From: Nocardioides sp. AX2bis
GTDB lineage: Bacteria; Actinomycetota; Actinomycetes; Propionibacteriales; Nocardioidaceae
NCBI RefSeq assembly: GCF_902506435.1
Contig: NZ_LR733215.1
Span: 2,668,897 to 2,728,188 of the forward strand
DNA: 59,292 nt
Direction of reading: 5' to 3'
In this document: one piece after another, positions 41,267 through 50,194 of the stretch
Position numbering within the stretch: position 1 is the first letter of the stretch
Layout of the letters: the number at the start of each line of letters is the position of its first letter
Position numbers and translations under genes: made by a program
The notes under the pieces: generated by a model
Seen by the model: the letters and a program-made list of their open reading frames with translations, nothing else
What the model was told of the DNA's origin: nothing
Database searches by the model: none

Positions 41267-42055
41267 TCAGCCCGCGGTCACCGCGAGCAGCACGACCAGC
41301 TGCACGCCGTAGACCGCGGCACCCAGGCAGTCGCCGGTCTGCCCGCCGAGCCGGCGCACCAGGACGCGCCCCCACCACACGAGCAGCAGCGCCGACCCGA
41401 TCGCGCCGAGCACGAGCCCGAGGGGGTCGAGCACGGCCAGCGGCACCGCGAACGGCACCGCGAGCAGCGCAGCAGCGGCCAGGGTCCGCCCGGACGCCCG
41501 GCCGCCGACGTCCTTGGACAGTCCGGCGGGACGGTCCGCCGGCGGCACCAGCCGCATCACCGTCACCGCGCCGAGGCGCCCGAGCGCGGCCGAGGCGACG
41601 ACCCCGGCCACCACCAGGCCGGCGCCGGCCGTGGCCGCCAGCGTGGTCAGCAGCGCGACCCGCAGGCCGACGGCGAGCACCAGCCCGAGCGCGCCGTACG
41701 AGCCGATCCGGCTGTCCTTCATGATCTCGAGGGTCCGCTCGCGGGTCGTCCCGCCACCGAGCGCGTCGCAGGTGTCGGCGACCGCGTCCTCGTGGAACGC
41801 CCCGGTCAGGCGCGCCTCCACCACCAGCGCCAGCAGCACCGCCACCCACGCCGGCCACCAGGCGCCCGCGCCGAGCACGACCGCGGCGGTGACCAGACCG
41901 ACCAGTCCACCGACCACCGGGAACCACACCAGGCTGCGGCCGAGGCCGGTCCGGACCTGCTCGGCGGTGAGCGCGGCGGTGCCCGGCACCGGCACCCGGG
42001 TCAGGAACTGCACCGCGAGCAGCGGGGGCGCCCAGGACGGCGGGGAGTCGTTCAC
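41267..42055 (-). CDS. cobS: Adenosylcobinamide-GDP ribazoletransferase
   Basis: Inner-membrane cobalamin synthase of the last assembly step of vitamin B12, 262 residues with about six hydrophobic segments. Markers are LLAVQFLTRVPVPG, the conserved acidic cluster GAFHEDAVADTCDALGGGTTRERTLEIMKDSRIGSYGALGL and the C-terminal GGQTGDCLGAAVYGVQLV. GTG 42055 begins the conserved region. No other cob gene is in the window, so it probably serves salvage or a pathway elsewhere. Confidence 0.94.
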   Translation of the reverse strand: MNDSPPSWAPPLLAVQFLTRVPVPGTAALTAEQVRTGLGRSLVWFPVVGGLVGLVTAAVVLGAGAWWPAWVAVLLALVVEARLTGAFHEDAVADTCDALGGGTTRERTLEIMKDSRIGSYGALGLVLAVGLRVALLTTLAATAGAGLVVAGVVASAALGRLGAVTVMRLVPPADRPAGLSKDVGGRASGRTLAAAALLAVPFAVPLAVLDPLGLVLGAIGSALLLVWWGRVLVRRLGGQTGDCLGAAVYGVQLVVLLAVTAG

Positions 42056-42158
42056 GGCGCCAGTCTCCCCCGCCGGGCGGCGGCCGCGCCGACCCCCATG
42101 ACACGTCCCACACCACCGCGCGGGCCCGGAGGACGCTCCCTGCCCATACCCTTGGATC

Positions 42159-42941
42159 GTGCCAATCCACCTCGCGCAGTCCTGGTCGGCCCACGAGGCC
42201 GTCCTCTTCGACCTCGACGGCGTGGTCACACCGACCGCCGAGGTCCACATGCGCGCCTGGTCGCACATGTTCAACGCCTGGCTGGACGGCCTCCGCGAGG
42301 CCGGCGCCGCCCCCGCCGCCGACCTCTCGGCGTACACCGACGCCGACTACTTCGCCCACGTCGACGGCAAGCCGCGCTACGACGGCGTCCGCGACCTCGT
42401 GGCCGCACGCGGGATCGAGCTGCCCGAGGGCGACCCGTCCGACGAGCCCTCCGCCGAGACCGTCTGCGGGCTGGGCAACCGCAAGAACGACTCCTTCAAC
42501 GAGGTGCTCGAGCGCGACGGCGTCACCGCCTACCCCGGCTCGGTCGCCCTGCTCGACCACCTCCGCGACCTCGGGCTGCCGCTCGCGGTCGTGTCGTCCT
42601 CGGGCAACGCCCCAGCCGTGCTGGAGGCCGCCGGTCTGCTCGACCGGTTCGCCTTCGTCATGTCCGGCGTGGTGGCCACCGAGCGCGGCCTGCCCGGCAA
42701 GCCCGCCCCCGACACGTTCCTGGCCGCCGCCGTGGAGCTCGGCGCGTCCGCCGCCGGCTGCGTCGTCCTGGAGGACGCCGTGTCGGGCGTGAGGGCCGGT
42801 GCCGCCGGCGGCTTCGCCGACGTGGTCGGGGTCGACCGCGGCGTGGGGGCCGACGCGCTGACCGCCGCCGGCGCGACGCTGGTCGTCACCGACCTCGCCG
42901 AGCTGGTGCCCGCCGACGCCACCGAGGCGGGCGCCTCGTGA
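42159..42941 (+). CDS. HAD hydrolase, beta-phosphoglucomutase-like
   Basis: A 260-residue HAD-superfamily enzyme. Motif I is VLFDLDGVVTPTAEVH (nucleophile and general-acid Asp), motif II is AVVSSSGN, and motifs III/IV are GLPGKPAPDTF and CVVLEDAVSGVRAG. The cap domain and length fit beta-phosphoglucomutases. It overlaps a GH65 gene by four bases, the classic pairing in which the phosphorylase makes beta-glucose 1-phosphate and this enzyme turns it into glucose 6-phosphate. GTG 42159 is 6 bases after TACCCT (42147-42152). Confidence 0.9.
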   Translation: MPIHLAQSWSAHEAVLFDLDGVVTPTAEVHMRAWSHMFNAWLDGLREAGAAPAADLSAYTDADYFAHVDGKPRYDGVRDLVAARGIELPEGDPSDEPSAETVCGLGNRKNDSFNEVLERDGVTAYPGSVALLDHLRDLGLPLAVVSSSGNAPAVLEAAGLLDRFAFVMSGVVATERGLPGKPAPDTFLAAAVELGASAAGCVVLEDAVSGVRAGAAGGFADVVGVDRGVGADALTAAGATLVVTDLAELVPADATEAGAS

Positions 42942-45535
42942 TCGCCCACGACGCCACCAGCGACCCGCTGGACCGCGGCCGCTTCCCCGCCGACCCCTGG
43001 CGCCTGGTCGAGACCTCGCACTCGGCGGCCGACCTCGGCGTCACCGAGACCCTGTTCACCACCGCCAACGGCTACCTCGGCCTACGCGGCAACCCCGAGG
43101 AGGGCCGCGACGCCTACGCGCACGGCACCTTCGTCAACGGCTTCCACGAGACCTGGCCGATCCGCCACGCCGAGGCCGCGTTCGGCTTCGCGCGCACCGG
43201 GCAGACGCTGGTCAACGCCCCCGACGCCAAGGTCCTCAAGATCTACGTCGACGACGAGCCGCTGATCCTCGGCACCGCCGACCTCGAGCACTACGAGCGC
43301 ACGCTGGACTTCCGCGACGGCGTGCTGCGCCGCAGCCTGGTCTGGCGCACGCCGTCGGGCAAGCGGGTCCGGGTCGAGTCGAGCCGGATGGTCTCCATGG
43401 TCGAGCGGCACCTCGTCGTGATGCGCCTCGAGGTCACCATGCTCGAGGGCGACGCCCCGATCGTGATCTCCTCGCAGCTGCTGAACCGCCAGGACGGCAA
43501 GGACGAGTACCACGTCCCGGACGCCGCGATGGGCGAGGGCGTCGACCCCCGCAAGGCCAGCGCCTTCGAGGACCGGGTCCTGCTCCCCCGGACGGCCTCG
43601 GCCACCCCGGAGCGGATGGTGCTGGGCTACCGCACCGCCCACTCGGAGATGACCGTCTGCGTCGCCGCCGACCACGTCTTCGACTGCCAGGACGTCCACG
43701 AGGTCCGGGCCTCCCACGAGGACGACCTCGCCAAGGTCGTCTTCCGGGTCGAGGCCCGCGAGGGCCACCCGATCCGGCTCGACAAGCACACCAGCTACCA
43801 CACCTCCCGCGGGGTGCCGGTCCGCGAGCTCGCCGACCGCTGCGACCGCACCCTGGACCGCGCGGCCGGCCACGGCGTCGAGCACTACCACCGGGTGCAG
43901 CACGACTGGTTCGACCGGTTCTGGGAGAACACCGACGTCGTGCTCGACGAGGGCGCCCCCGACGCCGCGTCGGTGCAGCAGGCGATCCGCTACAACCTGT
44001 TCTCGCTGGCCCAGGCCAGCGCCCGGGCCGACCAGCAGGGCGTCCCGGCCAAGGGCGTCAGCGGCTCCGGCTACGAGGGTCACTACTTCTGGGACACCGA
44101 GGTCTACGTCGCCCCGTTCCTGACCTACACCCAGCCCGACCTCGCCCGGAACACGCTGCACTTCCGGGCCCGGATGCTTCCGGCGGCCAAGGCCCGGGCC
44201 GGCGAGCTGGCCCAGACCGGGGCGCTGTTCCCCTGGCGCACCATCAACGGCGAGGAGGCCTCGGCCTACTACGCCGCCGGCACCGCGCAGGTCCACATCG
44301 ACGCCGACGTGGCCTACGCCCTGTCGAAGTACGTCGACGCGACCGGCGACGTCGGCTTCCTGCTCCGCGACGGCATCGACATCCTCGTCGAGACGGCCCG
44401 CTTCTGGGCCGACCTCGGCTTCTGGCGCAGCAACGGCTCCGACACCTTCCACATCCACGGCGTCACCGGGCCCGACGAGTACACGACGGTGGTCAACAAC
44501 AACCTCTTCACCAACGTCATGGCGCGCTACAACCTCGAGCGCGCCGCGTGCGCGGTCGACCTGGTCCGCGACACCGACCCCGCGTCGTACGACCGGATGC
44601 GCCACCGCCTCGGGTTCGACCCGGCGGAGGCCGAGGAGTGGCGCCGGTGCGCCGAGGGGATGACGATCCCCTTCGACGAGGGCATGGGCATCCACCAGCA
44701 GGACGACCACTTCCTCGACCGCGAGGTGTGGGACCTGTCCCGCACCCCGGCCGAGAACCGGCCGCTGCTGCTGCACTACCACCCGTTGGTCATCTACCGC
44801 TTCCAGGTGCTCAAGCAGGCCGACGTGGTGCTCGCGCTGTTCCTGCAGGGCGACCGGTTCACCGCGGAGGAGAAGCGCGCCGACTTCGAGTACTACGACC
44901 CGATCACCACCGGCGACTCGACGCTGTCGGCGGTCGTGCAGTCGGTGATGGCCGCCGAGGTCGGCTACCACGAGGTCGCGCTGTCGTACTTCTGGAAGGC
45001 GCTCTTCGTCGATCTCGACAACCTCCACGGCAACACCGTCGACGGCCTCCACGTCGCCTCCTGCGGCGGCGTCTGGAGCGCGCTCGTCTTCGGCTTCGCC
45101 GGGATGCGCGACCACGGCGGCGTGATCAGCTTCGACCCGCGCCTGCCCGAGGAGTGGCCCTCCCTGACCTTCCCGCTGCGCTGGCGCGGAGCCCGGCTCC
45201 AGGTGCAGGTCACCGGCGACCACCTCGCCGTCGAGGTCCTCCAGGCCGGCGCCGAGGACGAGGTCGCCCTCTGGGTCCGCGGCACCCGGTACGCCGTGTC
45301 CGCGGACCGTCCGCTGCACGTCGACCTCGACGGCCACGGCCTGCGGATCGACGGCGAGCTCGGCGACACGCCCCTGATCGGCGGTCGCCGCGCCGACGGC
45401 ACCCGGATCACCGCCGGGGTCCCCGAGCCCAGCCTGCCGGGCGCCGAGCGGGACGGCTCCGGCCCGGACGGCATCGGCCCCGCGCCCGGGTCACCGACGG
45501 CGCCGCCGGTGGGCCCGCACGTGGCGACGACCTAG
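42938..45535 (+). CDS. Glycoside hydrolase family 65 protein (disaccharide phosphorylase-like)
   Basis: An 865-residue GH65 enzyme. The N-terminal beta-sandwich begins ETLFTTANGYLGLRGNPEEG; the (alpha/alpha)6 barrel contains GHYFWDTEVYVAPF, ALFPWRTINGEEASAYYAAGTAQVHIDADVAYAL and the catalytic acid in GVTGPDEYTTVVNNNLFTN; ASCGGVWSALVFGFAGMRD closes the active site. Likely substrates are maltose, trehalose or kojibiose with phosphate, supported by the overlapping beta-phosphoglucomutase-like gene. The exact sugar cannot be told. A Pro-rich tail ends the protein, and its stop codon overlaps that of the convergent BNR gene. Confidence 0.93.
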   Translation: MIAHDATSDPLDRGRFPADPWRLVETSHSAADLGVTETLFTTANGYLGLRGNPEEGRDAYAHGTFVNGFHETWPIRHAEAAFGFARTGQTLVNAPDAKVLKIYVDDEPLILGTADLEHYERTLDFRDGVLRRSLVWRTPSGKRVRVESSRMVSMVERHLVVMRLEVTMLEGDAPIVISSQLLNRQDGKDEYHVPDAAMGEGVDPRKASAFEDRVLLPRTASATPERMVLGYRTAHSEMTVCVAADHVFDCQDVHEVRASHEDDLAKVVFRVEAREGHPIRLDKHTSYHTSRGVPVRELADRCDRTLDRAAGHGVEHYHRVQHDWFDRFWENTDVVLDEGAPDAASVQQAIRYNLFSLAQASARADQQGVPAKGVSGSGYEGHYFWDTEVYVAPFLTYTQPDLARNTLHFRARMLPAAKARAGELAQTGALFPWRTINGEEASAYYAAGTAQVHIDADVAYALSKYVDATGDVGFLLRDGIDILVETARFWADLGFWRSNGSDTFHIHGVTGPDEYTTVVNNNLFTNVMARYNLERAACAVDLVRDTDPASYDRMRHRLGFDPAEAEEWRRCAEGMTIPFDEGMGIHQQDDHFLDREVWDLSRTPAENRPLLLHYHPLVIYRFQVLKQADVVLALFLQGDRFTAEEKRADFEYYDPITTGDSTLSAVVQSVMAAEVGYHEVALSYFWKALFVDLDNLHGNTVDGLHVASCGGVWSALVFGFAGMRDHGGVISFDPRLPEEWPSLTFPLRWRGARLQVQVTGDHLAVEVLQAGAEDEVALWVRGTRYAVSADRPLHVDLDGHGLRIDGELGDTPLIGGRRADGTRITAGVPEPSLPGAERDGSGPDGIGPAPGSPTAPPVGPHVATT

Positions 45536-46689
45536 GCCCGAGGGACCCGGGCGGCGCGCACCACGAGCACGTCGGGCAGGTCCGAGACCAGCGTGCTCCA
45601 CGACCCGCCCCCGTCGACGGAGGCCCAGACCGACCCGGCGCGCGTGCCGACGTACAGCCCGGCCTGGTCGTGGTCGTCGGTACACATCGCGTCCCGCATC
45701 ACCCCGACGTAGGCCCGCTCCGGCAGACCCCGGCCGAGCCCCTCCCAGGTCTCGCCGGCGTCCCGCGAACGCCAGACCAGCGGACGCCCCTCGGGGGCGT
45801 ACCTGCCGATGCCGCCCTCGCCCCCACCGAGCGGGAAGACGAAGATCGTGTCCGGCTCGTGGGGGTGGACCACCACCGGGAACCCGAAGTCGGTCGGCAG
45901 GCCCGCGGCGATCGAGGTCCAGCTCGCGCCGCCGTCGTCGGAGCGGTAGACACCGCCGTGGTTCTGCAGGAACACCCGGTCGGGGCGGTCGGGGTGCCGC
46001 GCGACCTTGTGCACGCACTGGCCGTACGCCGGGTACTGCTGCCCCTCGGGCAGGAACTCCGCGCGGACGCCCTGGTTCGACGGCGCCCACGACGCACCGT
46101 CGTCCTCGGTGCGGTAGACGCCGCCGGTCGAGATCGCCGCCATCAGCGACGTGGGGTCGTCGGGGTGGGGCAGCAGCGTGTGGAAGGCCTGCCCGCCGAA
46201 CCCCGCTCCCCACGACGGCCGGTGCGGGTGGTCCCACAGTCCCCGCTCGAGCGCGAAGCTCTCACCGCCGTCGGTCGAGCGGAAGACCGCACCGGGCTCG
46301 GTGCCGGCCCAGACCACGCCGGGGGCGCTGCCGGCCGCGAGCTGCCAGACCCGCTCGACGCTGGCGTCCACGTCGTCGGGGAACCGCACCGCTCCGCCCG
46401 GCGTCTCCGCCCAGGTCGCGCCGAGGTCGTCGGAGCGCCGGACCTGGGGACCGACCCAGCTCGACGAGGCCCCGACCAGCAGCCGTGGCCGCTCACCGCG
46501 GGTGTCGACCAGGCAGGAGTAGACCTCCTCCATGTCGTGGTGGGGCCCGGTGAGGTCCCAGTCGCGTCGGGCGGCGTCGGAGCGCCCGATCCACAACCCC
46601 TTGCGCGTGCCCACCAGCAGCACCGTCTCCATGTCGGTTTCCCTGTCGGTTCCCAAGTCGGATCCCGTGTCGGACTCCACGTCGGTCAT
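45532..46689 (-). CDS. BNR/WD40-type beta-propeller protein
   Basis: A 385-residue protein built of sialidase-like Asp-box repeats: VFRSTDGGESFALE, VYRTEDDGASWAPS, VYRSDDGGASWTSI, VWRSRDAGETWEGL and VWASVDGGGSWSTL. No secretion signal is seen, so it is probably cytosolic; function unknown (glycosyl-hydrolase-like propeller without clear catalytic residues). The ATG at 46689 has AGGAGGG upstream, but residues 1-20 come from a 12-bp tandem repeat and the conserved sequence begins at the second ATG (46632, METVLLVGTRKGLW). Either may be used. Confidence 0.85.
   Translation of the reverse strand: MTDVESDTGSDLGTDRETDMETVLLVGTRKGLWIGRSDAARRDWDLTGPHHDMEEVYSCLVDTRGERPRLLVGASSSWVGPQVRRSDDLGATWAETPGGAVRFPDDVDASVERVWQLAAGSAPGVVWAGTEPGAVFRSTDGGESFALERGLWDHPHRPSWGAGFGGQAFHTLLPHPDDPTSLMAAISTGGVYRTEDDGASWAPSNQGVRAEFLPEGQQYPAYGQCVHKVARHPDRPDRVFLQNHGGVYRSDDGGASWTSIAAGLPTDFGFPVVVHPHEPDTIFVFPLGGGEGGIGRYAPEGRPLVWRSRDAGETWEGLGRGLPERAYVGVMRDAMCTDDHDQAGLYVGTRAGSVWASVDGGGSWSTLVSDLPDVLVVRAARVPRA
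46630..46689. repeat. 12-bp tandem repeat, five units, inside the BNR gene start
   Basis: Units of the type CNNGTCGGNNNC begin at 46630, 46642, 46654, 46666 and 46678. Read as protein on the minus strand they give a D-x-x-S/T tetrapeptide ladder. Confidence 0.8.
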
Positions 46690-46736
46690 CTGGCCCTCCT
46701 GCGTCGGTCGTGTCCCCTGATGCCTAGCCTGACCCG

Positions 46737-47591
46737 GTGACACCCCGATCCTCACCGGTCTGGCTGGTGCTGGTCGGGATCGTCTCGGTCCAGCTCGGCG
46801 CGGGCTTCGCCAAGCTGCTCTTCGACGAGGTCGACCCGACGATGCTCGTCTGGCTGCGGCTGGCCACCAGCGCCCTGGTCTTCGCGGTCCTCGCGCGCCC
46901 GCTGCTCCGCGGCCACAGCCGCGACGACTGGCTGGTCGTGATCGCCTTCGGTGCGTGCCTGGGGCTGATGAACTGGGCGATCTACCAGTCCTTCGCGCGG
47001 ATCCCGCTCGGGATCGCGGTCACCATCGAGTTCGTCGGCCCCCTGACGCTGGCCCTGCTGTCCTCGCGCCGTGGGCGCGACCTGGCCTGGGTGGGGCTGG
47101 CGGCCCTCGGCGTGGCGGCCCTCGGCCTGGAGCGTGCCGACCTCGACCCCGTAGGAGTGACCTACGCCCTGCTCGCCGGGGCGGCCTGGGCCGGCTACAT
47201 CCTGCTCTCGGCGCGGACCGGGCAGCGCTGGGCCGGCATCAGCGGGCTGACCGTGGCCAGCGTGGTCGCCGCCGGCGTGCTGCTGCCCGCCGCCCTGGTC
47301 GCCGACGCCGACGCGCTGACGTCGCCGCGCGTACTGCTGATCGGGCTCGCCGTCGGACTGCTGAGCTCGGTGGTCCCGTACTCCTGCGAGCTGGTCGCGC
47401 TGCGCACCCTGCCCGCGGCCACCTTCGGGGTCCTGATGAGCCTGGAGCCCGCGGCGGCCGCCCTGGTCGGGATCGCGGTGGTGGGCGAGGAGCTCGCCGC
47501 GCTGCAGTGGGTGGCGGTGGGCTGCGTGGTCGTGGCCAGCGCCGGCGCCACCCGCGCCGGCGCCCGGCTCGGCGGCCCGGTCCCCGACTGA
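46737..47591 (+). CDS. EamA/RhtA-type DMT exporter
   Basis: A 284-residue protein with ten hydrophobic segments in two EamA halves (AIYQSFARIPLGIAVTIEFVGPLTLALL in the first, LRTLPAATFGVLMSLEPAAAALVG in the second), close to the threonine/homoserine exporter RhtA. It probably exports amino acids or related metabolites. The GTG at 46737 is 6 bases after TAGCCT (46725-46730). It is divergent from the BNR gene. Confidence 0.9.
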   Translation: MTPRSSPVWLVLVGIVSVQLGAGFAKLLFDEVDPTMLVWLRLATSALVFAVLARPLLRGHSRDDWLVVIAFGACLGLMNWAIYQSFARIPLGIAVTIEFVGPLTLALLSSRRGRDLAWVGLAALGVAALGLERADLDPVGVTYALLAGAAWAGYILLSARTGQRWAGISGLTVASVVAAGVLLPAALVADADALTSPRVLLIGLAVGLLSSVVPYSCELVALRTLPAATFGVLMSLEPAAAALVGIAVVGEELAALQWVAVGCVVVASAGATRAGARLGGPVPD

Positions 47592-47742
47592 GTCCGGCGG
47601 CCGCGCCGCAGCCCCGGGGACGGCCCGCGTTCACGGGAACGTCATACCGCAGGCATGGCCCGTGACGGGTCGGGCGCCGTAGGCTCGACCCGTCGGCCAG
47701 ACCCGTCGTCACCGCCACCTCTCCACCCGTTCGGAGCGTCCG

Positions 47743-48003
47743 ATGCTGATCCCCACCAGGCTGGTGACCCGGCCCGCGGCCCTGGCTGCGACCCGGGTGC
47801 GTACCTGGTCGGTCGGCTCCCAGCAACGGGCCCGGCGCAACGCGATGGTGGCCGCAACGGACTGCGCCCAGCGTCGCGCCGAGCGCGAGGACGTCGAGGA
47901 CTTCCTGGCCCGCCGGGCCGGTCGCCGCGTCGAGGAGGCGCTTCCGCCCCCGACAGCCGACCGGGCAGCCGACCGGGCAGCCGACCGGGTCGCCGAGGGC
48001 TGA
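47743..48003 (+). CDS. Small basic hypothetical protein, 86 residues
   Basis: Reads MLIPTRLVTRPAALAATRVRTWSVG followed by an Arg/Ala-rich helical region and a C-terminal ADRAADRAADRVAEG ladder that comes from a 12-bp tandem repeat (about 47950-47996). A GGAG ribosome site lies 7 bases before the ATG. I recognise no domain. The 150 bases upstream hold no other gene. Confidence 0.6.
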   Translation: MLIPTRLVTRPAALAATRVRTWSVGSQQRARRNAMVAATDCAQRRAEREDVEDFLARRAGRRVEEALPPPTADRAADRAADRVAEG

Positions 48004-48060
48004 CCGGACCCACTGTCAGGACACGCCCACCACGGCACCGTCCTCGGGCACACTGGGCGC

Positions 48061-48981
48061 ATGCCGACCTCCGCAGCGCGGGCCGCGCTGGCTCCCACGA
48101 TCGCCTACCGCGACGTCCTGTCCGACGACGGCACGATGCTGCGTGCCTGGACCAACGACCCCGAGGGACGCCTTGACGGCCCGACGGTGCTGCTCTGCAA
48201 CGGGCTCGGCACCAACCCGCTGCACTGGCCGGCGCTGCTGCGCCGCGACTGCGGCGTGCGGGTCGTGTCGTGGAACCACCGCGGCGTCAGCGGCTCGGAC
48301 CGCCCCCGCGACCCTCGCGCGGTGCGGATCGAGAACTTCGTCGAGGACGCCTTGTCGGTGATGGACCACTTCGACCTCGAGCGGCCGGTGGTGATGGGGT
48401 GGTCGATGGGCGTCAACACCGCCTTCGAGCTCGCCGTGCGCCACCCCGAGCGGGTGGCCGGCATCTTCGCGGTCGCCGGGGTCCCCGGGGACACCTTCGC
48501 CACGATGCTCGGCGCGCTGCACCTGCCCCACCCGGTCGCCCGTGCCGTCACCGTCACCCTCGCCCGCGGCCTGCGCCTGGGCGGCTGGGGCCTGAGCCCG
48601 GTCACCACCCGCTACCCGTTCGGCGCGCGCTCGCTCGAGGCGCTGACCAAGGTCGGGTTCATCGGCCGCGTGCCCGACCCCGAGCTGGCGGCGATGGCGA
48701 TGGCCGAGATGCTCTCCACGCCCGTCGAGTGGTACATGCACCTCGCGCTGACCACGTCCCGCCACCCCCGCGTCCCGCTGAGCCGCGTCCAGGTCCCGGC
48801 GACGTTCGTGGCCGGCACGCACGACATCCTCGCCGGCTCCCGCGACATGGGGACCGCCGCACGTCGCATGCCCGGAGCCCGGTACGTCCGCCTGCGCGCC
48901 AGCCACTTCGTCCAGATGGAGCACCCGGACCGCGTCCACCAGCTGCTGCGCGAGCTGATCGACCGGGTCGACCGGGCGTGA
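48061..48981 (+). CDS. Alpha/beta hydrolase
   Basis: A 306-residue alpha/beta-hydrolase fold enzyme. The nucleophile elbow is VVMGWSMGVN, the oxyanion region CNGLGTNPLHWP, the acid lies in AGTHDILAG and the catalytic His in RASHFVQMEHPDRV. A cap of hydrophobic helices (FATMLGALHLPHPVARAVTVTLARGLRLGG) lies in the middle, suggesting a lipid or polyester substrate, but this is not certain. ATG 48061 is 6 bases after CACACT. It overlaps the next gene as GTGA. Confidence 0.9.
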   Translation: MPTSAARAALAPTIAYRDVLSDDGTMLRAWTNDPEGRLDGPTVLLCNGLGTNPLHWPALLRRDCGVRVVSWNHRGVSGSDRPRDPRAVRIENFVEDALSVMDHFDLERPVVMGWSMGVNTAFELAVRHPERVAGIFAVAGVPGDTFATMLGALHLPHPVARAVTVTLARGLRLGGWGLSPVTTRYPFGARSLEALTKVGFIGRVPDPELAAMAMAEMLSTPVEWYMHLALTTSRHPRVPLSRVQVPATFVAGTHDILAGSRDMGTAARRMPGARYVRLRASHFVQMEHPDRVHQLLRELIDRVDRA

Positions 48982-50174
48982 CCCGGGCCCGCCGTCGGCC
49001 GGCGACGGTCCTCGTCACCGCGCTGCTCGCCCTCACCGCGACCGCCTGCGGACAGGACGGCAACCAGACCTCCGTGACGCTGTCGCCGACCCCCGGCGGC
49101 TCCGAGGCGCCCGAGCCGATGGCCCCGTCGTCGGCGCCCGTCGAGGAGCCTCCCGCCTCCAGGCTCCCGGACGACCGGGACCAGACCGGCGGGGACGCCC
49201 CGCGGGTCGTCGAGACGGTCGCCCGCGGGTTGGCGGCACCCTGGGGCGTGGACTTCTTCCCCAACGGCGACGCCCTGGTCACCGAGCGGGACACCGCCCG
49301 CGTGCTCCGGGTCACCGGGGAACGACGGGTGGTGCAGGAGGTCGGGACGCTCGACGCCGCCGCACCGGAGGGCGAGGGCGGGCTGCTGGGCCTGGCCGTC
49401 TCCCCCGACTACCCCGAGGACCGCGGCGTCTACTTCTACCTGACCACCGCCGGGGACAACCGGGTCGTGCGTGCCGAGCTCGAGGGCGGTGTGCTCGGCA
49501 CGCCCGAGGTCGTCCTCGACGGCATCCCCCAGGGCTTCGTCCACGACGGCGGACGCCTCGCCTTCGGACCCGACGGCTACCTCTACGTCTCCACCGGTGA
49601 GACCGGGGACGCGTCCCTGGCCCGCGACCCTGCCTCACTGGCCGGCAAGATCCTGCGGATCACCACCGAGGGCCGGCCCGCGCCGGGCAACCCCGGCGGC
49701 GGTCTCGTGTGGTCGCTGGGCCACCGCAACGTGCAGGGCCTGGCCTTCGACGACCAGGACCGGTTGTGGGCCTCAGAGTTCGGTGACGACACCGCCGACG
49801 AGCTCAACCTCGTCGAGCGCGGCGGGGACTACGGCTGGCCCGACGTCGAGGGCACCGGCGACCGCGCCTCCCGCGAGGCCGGTCTGCTCGACCCCGCGCG
49901 CACCTGGTCGCCCGCGGCGGCCTCCCCCTCCGGTCTCGCCTGGGCCGACGGCTCCCTGTGGATGGCCGCGCTGCGCGGCGAGCGGCTCTGGCAGGTCCCG
50001 GTCGACGACGAGGGCACGACGGGGAGGCCCGTCCCGCTGCTCGAGGGCCGGTACGGCCGGCTCCGCACCGTCGCCGCCGCCCCCGACGGCTCGCTGTGGG
50101 TGATGACCAGCAACCGCGACGGCCGCGGGGACCCCGCTCCCGACGACGACCGGATCCTGCGCATCGAGCCCTGA
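48978..50174 (+). CDS. PQQ-type glucose/sorbosone dehydrogenase-like lipoprotein
   Basis: A 398-residue exported lipoprotein: a basic N-terminus, then LVTALLALTATAC with the lipidated Cys, a Pro/Ser-rich linker, then a six-bladed soluble-glucose-dehydrogenase-type propeller. Family blocks are APWGVDFFPNGDALVTERDTARV, GEGGLLGLAVSPDYPEDRGVYFY, GHRNVQGLAFDDQDRLWASEFG and DELNLVERGGDYGWPDVEG. Acts outside the membrane as a putative sugar oxidase using PQQ. The GTG start overlaps the hydrolase stop, so the two are co-expressed. Confidence 0.9.
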   Translation: MTRARRRPATVLVTALLALTATACGQDGNQTSVTLSPTPGGSEAPEPMAPSSAPVEEPPASRLPDDRDQTGGDAPRVVETVARGLAAPWGVDFFPNGDALVTERDTARVLRVTGERRVVQEVGTLDAAAPEGEGGLLGLAVSPDYPEDRGVYFYLTTAGDNRVVRAELEGGVLGTPEVVLDGIPQGFVHDGGRLAFGPDGYLYVSTGETGDASLARDPASLAGKILRITTEGRPAPGNPGGGLVWSLGHRNVQGLAFDDQDRLWASEFGDDTADELNLVERGGDYGWPDVEGTGDRASREAGLLDPARTWSPAAASPSGLAWADGSLWMAALRGERLWQVPVDDEGTTGRPVPLLEGRYGRLRTVAAAPDGSLWVMTSNRDGRGDPAPDDDRILRIEP

Positions 50175-50194
50175 CCCGGGTCCGGGGTCACCGG

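Noticed and set aside
39713..42937. A very long plus-strand open frame antisense to ilvD and cobS that reads into the GH65 gene
   Set aside because: Its translation is low-complexity (Gly/Arg/Asp/His-rich) without any family, while the opposite strand encodes clear ilvD and cobS. It is open only because of high GC; the real gene starts at 42938.
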